From contig CALWLW010000006.1 of NCBI GenBank assembly GCA_944381625.1, positions 62,001 to 126,000 of the forward strand: a stretch of DNA of 64,000 nucleotides, in the 5' to 3' direction. Made by a program: the position numbers and the translations under genes. This stretch comes from an uncultured Lachnoclostridium sp. Lineage in GTDB: Bacteria; Bacillota; Clostridia; Lachnospirales; Lachnospiraceae. Each line of letters starts with the position of its first letter. Position 1 is the stretch's first letter. The notes beneath the pieces were generated by a model. That model ran no database searches and was not told the origin of the DNA. It saw only the letters and a program-made list of their open reading frames with translations. This document shows positions 57,105 to 64,000 of this stretch, piece by piece.

Positions 57105-58490
57105 GTGTTCCAGAATATGAAAGAATTTTGCAGCAGCCTGAGAGAAAAATACAGATCCAGAGCGGTGTTCTGGTATTGTGAGGGAGACAGGCAGGTAGAA
57201 ATTACATACAACCGTTTTTTGAACGATGTGGGGCAGGTGCAGAGACATTTCGAAAACCTTGGAATATATGGGAAAAAGGTATGCCTCAGAGAAAAAAATT
57301 CTTATATGTGGCTGGTCAGTTTTTTTGCGGTCGTTCTGTCTGGCAATATTGCGGTACTGGTGGATGAGGGACTGAAAGAGGATGAGGCTGAAGCCAGACT
57401 GAGAACAGTGCAGTGCGGATATCTTATGAGGCTGCAGAAAAGAGAAGACCAACTTGAATCGTTTATGACCCAATTTGATAAAAATGATCCGGGATATGAA
57501 AGCCCAAAAGGTGAACAGGCTTCGGTTATTATATTTACATCCGGGACGACGGGAGAGTTCAAGGCAGTCGTCCTGAGTCAGAAAAATCTGGCAAATGCGG
57601 TAATCAACGAAATGAACGAATGCAGATACCAAAGATGGATGCTTCTTTTACCCTTGCACCATTCTCTGGCGCTGAATGCATTGATTACAACACTGACGGC
57701 AGGCGGAACCCTGGGACTCAATCTTAATCTGAAATATCTTTATCGAGATATTCTCTGTTTTTGTCCGGAATTGGTATTTACAGTTCCGTCATACCTGAAA
57801 AGTTTTCTGCACAGGATGAACAAAACGCCGATGCGGAAAATACAGGAGCTCCTGGGATGCAGGATTCAGGCGGTTTTAAGCGGCGGGGGACAACTGGATG
57901 AAGAGACGGCAAAAGAGATTCAGGCTCAGGGATTACAGATATATTCCAGCTATGGTTCAACAGAGACTTTTTGTATTGCAGGCGGACGTATAAGCGGAAA
58001 AGCAGGGGATGTTGGCAAAGTGTGCAGTCACATGAAAACCCGAACAGTGGACGGGGAGATCATGGTTCGGGGAATAACCGTAGCTTTGGGGTATTATGGC
58101 ATGAAATCAGACGCGTTTTATGATGGATGGTATCATACTGGTGATCTGGGCTATGTTGCAGGGGATGGGAGGCTGTATCTGACAGGGAGAAAAAAGAACC
58201 TGATTATTCTAAGCAATGGAAAAAATATTTCTCCGGAACTGTTGGAAAGGCGGCTGTGTCAAATTGCCGGTGTTAAGGAAGTGTTGGTATATGGGGAAGA
58301 CGACCGGATCTGCGCAGAGATTTATACTGGATTAGGGAATAGTGAAAATGAAGCAGTGAGAGCAAAAATTAAAGAGATGAACCGGTCTTTGCAGACTTTT
58401 TATCAGATACGCCGCATTGTTTTTCGGGGTACGGAATTTCAGAAGACGGCGTTGGGAAAAATCCGGAGAGGACAGGATATGGAAGCATGA
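57105..58490 (+). CDS. AMP-forming acyl ligase (ANL superfamily)
   Basis: A 461-residue adenylating enzyme: FTSGTTGEFKAVVLS (P-loop), YGSTET, WYHTGDLGY and TGRKKNLIILSNGKNI (hinge), with the C-terminal catalytic Lys in QKTALGKI. It activates a carboxylic acid, often a fatty acid. The start is GTG at 57105 with GAGGGG upstream. No acyl carrier protein is adjacent; the acyltransferase at 62995 could be the acceptor step. It overlaps the next gene by 4 nt. Confidence 0.88.
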   Translation: MFQNMKEFCSSLREKYRSRAVFWYCEGDRQVEITYNRFLNDVGQVQRHFENLGIYGKKVCLREKNSYMWLVSFFAVVLSGNIAVLVDEGLKEDEAEARLRTVQCGYLMRLQKREDQLESFMTQFDKNDPGYESPKGEQASVIIFTSGTTGEFKAVVLSQKNLANAVINEMNECRYQRWMLLLPLHHSLALNALITTLTAGGTLGLNLNLKYLYRDILCFCPELVFTVPSYLKSFLHRMNKTPMRKIQELLGCRIQAVLSGGGQLDEETAKEIQAQGLQIYSSYGSTETFCIAGGRISGKAGDVGKVCSHMKTRTVDGEIMVRGITVALGYYGMKSDAFYDGWYHTGDLGYVAGDGRLYLTGRKKNLIILSNGKNISPELLERRLCQIAGVKEVLVYGEDDRICAEIYTGLGNSENEAVRAKIKEMNRSLQTFYQIRRIVFRGTEFQKTALGKIRRGQDMEA

Positions 58491-60988
58491 TTACAATTCT
58501 GCTGGAAGACAATGGAGATTATATAAAAAAGAAAAGGACACTTCAGAGCCTGGAGAAACAGCAAAAAGGAGATTTCTTAATTAAAGTATATCCCAAAAGC
58601 TGCCGGGAGAGTTTTATAAGAAAAATTTCCGAAGAAGGAGAAGGATATTGTCTGTTCCTGTGTTCGGGCAGTGAGTTGATTTTGGAAACGGACAAAATTG
58701 ATGCATGGCTGAAAAAATATAAAGCAGACTGGTATTACGGGGATGAGAAAATCCGTGGTATGGGGGAGACTCAAAAAGACAGTCCCAAACCGGATTTTGG
58801 AATCTTTGGCTTTGTATCTTATTTATTCACAGGGCAAGGGTTGATTTTTTCCCGCAGACTTCTGAAAGAAATTGTGAGAATAGATCCTGAAGATGATTTT
58901 CCTGCATTTATGCTGAAATTGTCTGTGGAAGCAGCCGTTTACAGCGACGGCGTACATATAGCGGAACCGCTTATTTTAAGAGCGGCGGATGCAGGATCAT
59001 ATCGTATGGATCAAAGAGATCTGGAGCGGAGATTAAACCGTCTGCTTCGATCCAGAAATCTGGCATTTACAGCTGTGACGGATACAGAATGGAAGACCAC
59101 TTATTTGTATGGGAAAAGGGGGAAAAATTATTCAACTACGTTGATTGTGGTATTTCATAATGCAGAAGAGGAGGCGTATTGGAGGGCCGTATACGAACCG
59201 ACGTTGGGAGTGCAGCAGGTGGTTCTGCAGCTTTACGATAAAAATTGGGGATATACCTGGAATGAAGGCGCACGCCGGGCAGATGGAGAGGTGCTTTTTT
59301 TCGTAAAAGCCGGGTGGCAGTTCCCGGAAGAATTTAAGAGCGCCGAATTGAAGGAGTATGCCGGGATTTCTCATGTGGGAGCAGTATCTCCTGGATTATA
59401 CAGTTGTTCCGGTGAAAAAATCTATACAGGAGCAGCGAGAGTCGGAAGAGGATTCTGTGCCGCTGTGTCATATGAGGATGGAACCGGTCATGATTACAGA
59501 GAAGGCGTAAGGGAGATATCTGTACCTGCTTGGCAGTTTTTTGTTGTGCGTCGTACGTTATGGGAGCAGGCAGGAGGATTTGCGGAGGAGGAAATTTCAG
59601 CGGACTTTTGTGCTGCAGATTTTTCCATGCGTCTGGAAAAGCTGGGATATACAGGTCTTTACTGTGGACAGATCCATGTGTTTGCCCTGGAAAAAACAGA
59701 AGAACACAGGCAAAAAGGTTTTTTGCATATGCTGGATCATTGGGGAGAAGATTGGGGGAAGGATCCATATTGTACCAGATCCATGTGCAGAAATATGCTG
59801 GAGGAGTGTGGAGGGAATACAGTTCTTTACGTTCCGGAAAACTATAAATTTAATTCGGAAAACGGAAAAAAGCTTCTGGTTTTGAGCCATGAACTGTCGA
59901 TGACCGGGGCTCCAATCGTTCTGATGTATGCGGTACGGATACTAAAAGAGAACGGCTTTGATGTGGTACTTCTGTCTCCCAAAGATGGAGTGCTGAAAAA
60001 GAATATACTGGAAGAACACATCCCGGTCTTGATCGACGAGGAAATTTATAACAGCGGCCGGTGGCTGACTTATGCAGAAGAATTCGACCTGATACTGGTA
60101 AATACGGTGGTGCCATTTTTTTGTATTGATCACCTTAAAAAATCTTCTCTTCCGGTTATATGGTGGATTCATGATGCCAGAGAAGGGTATGACATATATC
60201 TGAGACATGTTTTGCCGGAGAGCCTCGGAAAAAATATTGATACCTATTGTGTCAGCGGCTACGCGAAGGAAGCAGTCATGAAATACCGTGCCGGGTATGC
60301 GCCGGGTATTCTGCCATATGGTCTTCCTGACCTTGCGCATAATTACCTGGAAATTCCTCAATGGGAACATTCCGAAAACCGACTTGTATTTTTAATTGTA
60401 GGTACTTTGGAGCCTCGGAAAGGCCAGGACATACTGCTGGAATCGCTGAAGTATCTCAGGAAAACAGATCGTGACAGAAGTATATTTTATTTTATTGGAG
60501 CTGAAAAATCAGCGGAAATCACAAAAGAATTAAAGACAGCGATAAAAAGAGATCCCGATATGATTCGGTGGATTCCTTTTCTGAGCCGTGATGAGATATT
60601 TGAGGCATATGCGGGAGCGGCAGCAGTAATCTGCTGCTCCAGGGATGACCCTCTGCCTACGGTTATGGCAGAAACGATGATGATGTCAGGCATCTGTATC
60701 TGCTCAGAGAATACCGGGACAGCAGAATTACTGGAAACGGGGAAAAACGGGTTTCTTTATCATGATAATTCACCGGAAGAATTGGCCGAGTGCATCACTT
60801 ATGTTATAAACCATTGTGCGGAGCTTGCTTCTGTCCGCAGGAAAGCGAGGGAAACATATGAGAAAGTGTTTTCCATGCAGGCTTTTAAAAACCGTTTGCT
60901 GAAAATTGTGGATCAGAATTTGAAAAAGAGGCAGAAAAATGGAAATGATTGCGAAAAGCGAATATCAAGCATTGATAGCAGCATATGA
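58487..60988 (+). CDS. Large glycosyltransferase: degenerate GT2-like region fused to GT4
   Basis: An 833-residue protein. The first 190 residues and residues 205-420 both look like family 2 folds with weak acidic motifs (LFLCSGSELI; YTWNEGARRADGEVLF), then a GT-B family 4 domain occupies about 455-815 (LVLSHELSMTGAPIVLMYAV, VGTLEPRKGQDILLESL, CSRDDPLPTVMAETMM). The N-terminal halves may be inactive. The 3' end overlaps the coiled-coil gene by 50 nt. Confidence 0.82.
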   Translation: MITILLEDNGDYIKKKRTLQSLEKQQKGDFLIKVYPKSCRESFIRKISEEGEGYCLFLCSGSELILETDKIDAWLKKYKADWYYGDEKIRGMGETQKDSPKPDFGIFGFVSYLFTGQGLIFSRRLLKEIVRIDPEDDFPAFMLKLSVEAAVYSDGVHIAEPLILRAADAGSYRMDQRDLERRLNRLLRSRNLAFTAVTDTEWKTTYLYGKRGKNYSTTLIVVFHNAEEEAYWRAVYEPTLGVQQVVLQLYDKNWGYTWNEGARRADGEVLFFVKAGWQFPEEFKSAELKEYAGISHVGAVSPGLYSCSGEKIYTGAARVGRGFCAAVSYEDGTGHDYREGVREISVPAWQFFVVRRTLWEQAGGFAEEEISADFCAADFSMRLEKLGYTGLYCGQIHVFALEKTEEHRQKGFLHMLDHWGEDWGKDPYCTRSMCRNMLEECGGNTVLYVPENYKFNSENGKKLLVLSHELSMTGAPIVLMYAVRILKENGFDVVLLSPKDGVLKKNILEEHIPVLIDEEIYNSGRWLTYAEEFDLILVNTVVPFFCIDHLKKSSLPVIWWIHDAREGYDIYLRHVLPESLGKNIDTYCVSGYAKEAVMKYRAGYAPGILPYGLPDLAHNYLEIPQWEHSENRLVFLIVGTLEPRKGQDILLESLKYLRKTDRDRSIFYFIGAEKSAEITKELKTAIKRDPDMIRWIPFLSRDEIFEAYAGAAAVICCSRDDPLPTVMAETMMMSGICICSENTGTAELLETGKNGFLYHDNSPEELAECITYVINHCAELASVRRKARETYEKVFSMQAFKNRLLKIVDQNLKKRQKNGNDCEKRISSIDSSI

Positions 60989-61493
60989 AAGGCTGCAGGA
61001 AGACTATGAGGATTTAGAACAGGAAAAACATCTGGCAGAGTGGAGAGAAAGATGCAGGAGTCTGGAAATACAGTCCGTTGAATGGGGAAAAGAAAGAGCA
61101 GGGCTGGAAGAGAAGCTTTGCCAGGAAGAGGAGAAAAATCGAATTCTAAGCCGCAGTGTAATAGAAAGGGAACAGCACATGGAACAGCTGGAAATCCGGC
61201 TGGCGGAATATATGAGTAAAAGTGAAGCCTGCGAATCAGTGATAAAAGAGGAAAAGGAGCAGGCAGAGAAGTATTTGGCGCGCATCCGCGAACTGGATCA
61301 ATGGTGTGGACATCTGCAGTCTCTGTATGATGAGAGCCGGGAACGGGTCTGCGAACTGGAACAATGGAGTGGGCAGTTACAATCTTTGTGCGATGAGCGC
61401 CTGATCCGGATCAGACAGCTGGAATCTTATGTACATCACCCGTTGAAGGCTGCAAAAAAAGTAATGCGGAGGATTGCAGAAAAGGAAAGGTAA
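60939..61493 (+). CDS. Coiled-coil protein with WSGQLQ-type repeats, possible length or assembly factor
   Basis: A 184-residue protein, highly charged and almost entirely heptad-patterned from residue 5 to 165. Near-repeats occur around 115-160 (RIRELDQWCGHLQSLYDE, then RVCELEQWSGQLQSLCDE, then RIRQLESY), about 21 residues apart. The tail is basic (KKVMRRIAEK). It has no signal or membrane segment. It sits between two glycosyltransferases, overlapping the first by 50 nt and ending one base before the second. I know no named family. Confidence 0.75.
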   Translation: MEMIAKSEYQALIAAYERLQEDYEDLEQEKHLAEWRERCRSLEIQSVEWGKERAGLEEKLCQEEEKNRILSRSVIEREQHMEQLEIRLAEYMSKSEACESVIKEEKEQAEKYLARIRELDQWCGHLQSLYDESRERVCELEQWSGQLQSLCDERLIRIRQLESYVHHPLKAAKKVMRRIAEKER

Positions 61494-63005
61494 ATGGCGG
61501 AAAATAAATTGGTAAGTGTGATTATTCCCATATATAATATGGAGAATTTTCTTGTAAAATGTCTGGATTCTGTGCGCTGCCAGAGCTATCAAAATCTGGA
61601 GATTATTCTGGTTGACGACGGTTCTACAGACAAAAGTGCTTTATTATGCGATTGTTTTGCAGAAATTGATTCCAGGATTCATGTGATTCATAAAGAAAAT
61701 GGAGGGCTGGGGTCGGCTAGAAATGCCGGCTTGGAGAAAGCATCTGGAGAGTATATTTATTTTCTGGACAGCGACGATTATATTGAACAGGTGTTGATTG
61801 AGAGGGCAGTGGAGGCTCTGGAAAGGACAGAAAGCGATTGGTGCGGATTCTGGGCGGTGAGAGAGGATCAGAAAGGAAGAGTGCTGTATAGAATCTCTTC
61901 TGAAGAGCAGGAGTGGGAGGTATCTGACCCGCAGGAAAGATTTGCTTTTTTGCTGGAGAGATTTTTAAATTATCACATTGGCTGGGAAGCATGGATTCAT
62001 GTATTCCGCAGGGACAATATTGTGGAGGCAGGGCTGCGGTTCGCTGATGAACGGGTTGTTTACGCAGAAGATCTGTTATTTTCTTTTGGCTATTTATTAA
62101 GGGCCAGAAAGGGAGTTGGCCTGCAGGATATTCTTTATCATTATGTGGAGAGAGAAAATTCTCTAATAGAAAAAAACAAAGACAGAAATGTTCTTCCAAA
62201 AATTCATCGGCTGGCTGAAGAAATGTACCTGCAGATTTGCAATTCACAGAATTCTTATATAAAAGAACGGTTTCACCTGCTGTATTTGTCATTGATGGAA
62301 TGGCATGCCCGGCCATACATAGAAAAAAGGGGAGTGAAATGGGTCAGATCACAGATGGAAGAGATGCGCTGGAAGGAATTTTTTCCGACAGAGTATTTTT
62401 CCAGCCAGTTTGCAAAAGACATAAAAGAATACGGAGCACGATGTGGGGTTATCAGCATTTTAATTTTTATGGGAGGGAGAGAAGAAGAAAAAGTCAGGAG
62501 ACTTTTGGATAATATTCTGCAGCAGAGTATTCAGAGACTGGAAGTGGTAATCATCTGGGAAAAAGAAGTGCGCCTGGAGAATGAAGACTGCCGCGTCAGG
62601 AATATCGTAATAGAAAATATAGACAAAGCGGACATTTTTTACTCAGGATTTAAGGCCGCACACGGCGAGTATGTTTATTTCCCGGATATGGGGGAGGAAA
62701 TACCGGATGCGGCCTTTTTACAATATGTAAGCGATTCAATGAAGTATAACCTGTGCGATGTTGGTATTTTATGCAGAGATGTTGAGTATACGGAGGTATA
62801 TGAAACAGGAACAGTAATGGAGAGAAAGAAAGTGCGTACGCTTTTAGAAAGGATGGAACTGACTGCAGACAGAGTGCTGTTTCGAAAAGATCTGCTTTGG
62901 AAAAGCGGTTTGAAAGATATAGAAGGAATCGGCAAATACATGAAAAATCTGATTTTATCCGGAAAAGTCATTTTTTTGAAAGAGGATAAAAAAGATGAGA
63001 TATAA
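61494..63005 (+). CDS. Glycosyltransferase family 2 with C-terminal GT2-like extension
   Basis: A 503-residue protein. Residues 5-290 form a GT-A domain (VSVIIPIYNME, VDDGSTDKSA, LDSDDY, and the WEAWIHVFRRD acceptor side). Residues 335-490 resemble a second, degenerate GT2 fold (ISILIFMGGREEEKVRRLLD). The ATG directly follows the coiled-coil stop. It overlaps the acyltransferase by 11 nt. Confidence 0.87.
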   Translation: MAENKLVSVIIPIYNMENFLVKCLDSVRCQSYQNLEIILVDDGSTDKSALLCDCFAEIDSRIHVIHKENGGLGSARNAGLEKASGEYIYFLDSDDYIEQVLIERAVEALERTESDWCGFWAVREDQKGRVLYRISSEEQEWEVSDPQERFAFLLERFLNYHIGWEAWIHVFRRDNIVEAGLRFADERVVYAEDLLFSFGYLLRARKGVGLQDILYHYVERENSLIEKNKDRNVLPKIHRLAEEMYLQICNSQNSYIKERFHLLYLSLMEWHARPYIEKRGVKWVRSQMEEMRWKEFFPTEYFSSQFAKDIKEYGARCGVISILIFMGGREEEKVRRLLDNILQQSIQRLEVVIIWEKEVRLENEDCRVRNIVIENIDKADIFYSGFKAAHGEYVYFPDMGEEIPDAAFLQYVSDSMKYNLCDVGILCRDVEYTEVYETGTVMERKKVRTLLERMELTADRVLFRKDLLWKSGLKDIEGIGKYMKNLILSGKVIFLKEDKKDEI

Positions 63006-64000
63006 GAAAAAAGTGATCACTATTGGAGCGTTTGATCTGGCGAAAGGTATGGGGATGTTTTGCATTGTGGCGGGGCATACCATATTCAATTATGATGTTC
63101 CGTTTACGGCTGTAAGTACAGGACTCAAAATTTTTGGAACAGGATTGATGCCCATGTTCTTTTTGATCAGCGGTTTTGGATGTAAAGGAACAGAAGAAAA
63201 GAAGTATTTGAAAAAAACGGTGAAGGAGCTTTTGATTCCGTATTTTTTTGTAACGGCTGCAGCGGCGGTTCTGTTTCCGGTCCTGCATTTTCTTATGTTC
63301 CGTTGGTGGCCAGGGACCTGGGATGAAACAAAAAAAATCGTTTTGGCATATTTAACGGGCTGTTCAAAGTCAGGAAGAGTATTTCTGGGATCAGAACTTT
63401 ATGAATGCAGCGTGGTTTGGTTCCTTCTGGCTCTGTTCTGGTCATCGAACATTTTAAATCTGATCCTGAAGAGAATTTCAGGAAGGGTTCAGATCATTGC
63501 AGTGCTGGTATGCGTGGCCGCGGGGGCAGGATGTCTGGCGGGAGATATATGGATGTTCTGTATCCCGCAGGGACTTTTATCTGTGGGTTATTTATACTTG
63601 GGATACCTGATGAAAAAGACCGGTTGGCTGGAAAAGAAACTGCCGGTCTGGCAGAAGCTGCTTTTGTCTGGAATTTCGGGAGCCGAAGTAGTATGGGGAG
63701 GCATTAATCTGGCATATGGAATTTTTCGCTGGGGAGCGTTGGATTATTTTGGGGCAGGCTTGGCCGGTATACTGATGATACGTGTTACGTTATGGTTCAA
63801 CAGATATGATGGAGTCTTTCTGGAGAAAATCCGTAAAGTCGGAAGATATTCTTATTATGCCATGTGTGTTCATTCTGTTGAAATGAACTGTATTCCGTGG
63901 TACTTATTTGCCTCTTGCTTTGCACGGTTTCCATATGCCGGGTATTTTTTCCAGATTCTTGTTAGGGGAACGATTATATGGGCAGGATGCATGGTTTTAA
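62995..64000 (+). CDS. Acyltransferase family 3 (OafA/WecH-like), cut by the window end
   Basis: The open frame runs from ATG 62995 to the window end (335 codons) without a stop. FDLAKGMGMFCIVAGHTIFN with the conserved His and a succession of about ten hydrophobic segments are typical of membrane O-acyltransferases, which acetylate or acylate surface glycans. It begins inside the preceding stop region, so it belongs to the same operon. Its 3' end is outside the window. Confidence 0.85.
   Translation, partial: MRYKKKVITIGAFDLAKGMGMFCIVAGHTIFNYDVPFTAVSTGLKIFGTGLMPMFFLISGFGCKGTEEKKYLKKTVKELLIPYFFVTAAAAVLFPVLHFLMFRWWPGTWDETKKIVLAYLTGCSKSGRVFLGSELYECSVVWFLLALFWSSNILNLILKRISGRVQIIAVLVCVAAGAGCLAGDIWMFCIPQGLLSVGYLYLGYLMKKTGWLEKKLPVWQKLLLSGISGAEVVWGGINLAYGIFRWGALDYFGAGLAGILMIRVTLWFNRYDGVFLEKIRKVGRYSYYAMCVHSVEMNCIPWYLFASCFARFPYAGYFFQILVRGTIIWAGCMVL

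Noticed and set aside
61260-61440. Possible CRISPR or DNA tandem repeat
   Set aside because: The repetition is at protein level (coiled-coil repeats of about 21 residues) with diverged DNA, and there are no spacers.

Overview
The window looks like a chromosomal segment of a Gram-positive Clostridia, most likely a member of the Lachnospiraceae. The reasons are a cysteine T-box, Mini-III RNase, IspF (MEP pathway), SipW-type signal peptidase with TasA-like proteins, strong AGGAGG ribosome binding sites, tRNAs without encoded CCA, and protein families I know mainly from that group (DUF5716/DUF5717-like, DUF6056-like, CmpB-like). The genus cannot be fixed from sequence alone. Housekeeping genes are clearly G+C-richer than three blocks of surface-glycan genes (about 2.6-5.0 kb, 7.8-12.3 kb and 50.8-64 kb), which are A+T-rich and look like accessory DNA.

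Layout. 1-180: end of tRNA-Val, tRNA-Met, terminator. 263-1635: ispF and a GNAT acetyltransferase. 1641-7545: a cysteine T-box operon, cysE / GT-C-like membrane protein / GtrB-like glycosyltransferase / cysS / mrnC / rlmB. 7689-7761: tRNA-Thr with an unusual T-loop. 7833-12275: a polyol-phosphate glycan island (flippase, TagF/TagB-like transferase, TarI/IspD-like cytidylyltransferase, NAD epimerase). 12369-19660: glnS, MocR regulator, small acidic membrane protein, HAD phosphatase, PrsA-like lipoprotein, YefM/YoeB toxin-antitoxin, CobD-like aminotransferase. 19779-24690: three poorly characterised genes, read here as a TPR-like scaffold plus a degenerate Hsp70-like protein. 24823-27325: polar amino-acid ABC importer. 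27385-31374: purF, purB and convergent purC. 31701-36282: CmpB-like membrane protein, EamA transporter, argS, CPBP protease. 36559-42607: gltB-gltD. 42858-43820: Rpn-like PD-(D/E)XK protein. 43971-50614: six-gene surface-fibre operon (SipW peptidase, three TasA-like subunits, a large VWA protein, an SPKTG-anchored protein). 50759-64000: ten overlapping genes for a cell-surface glycopolymer (PssD/PssE, fused glycosyltransferases, LtaS-like enzyme, Wzt-like ATPase, AMP-ligase, coiled-coil protein, acyltransferase cut by the window end).

How it fits together. The first operon links cysteine synthesis and charging (cysE, cysS) and its T-box can be assigned to tRNA-Cys from the specifier and the T-box nucleotide; two glycan genes sit inside the same unit. 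The fibre operon and the neighbouring glycopolymer operon begin with nearly identical promoter sequences (25 of 31 bases), suggesting that protein fibres and envelope polysaccharide are expressed together. The strongest candidates for undescribed biology are the pseudo-Hsp70/TPR locus (19.8-24.7 kb) and the SipW/TasA/VWA/SPKTG fibre locus (44.0-50.6 kb) with its shared promoter and RNA hairpins. No rRNA, CRISPR array, transposase or integrase was seen.
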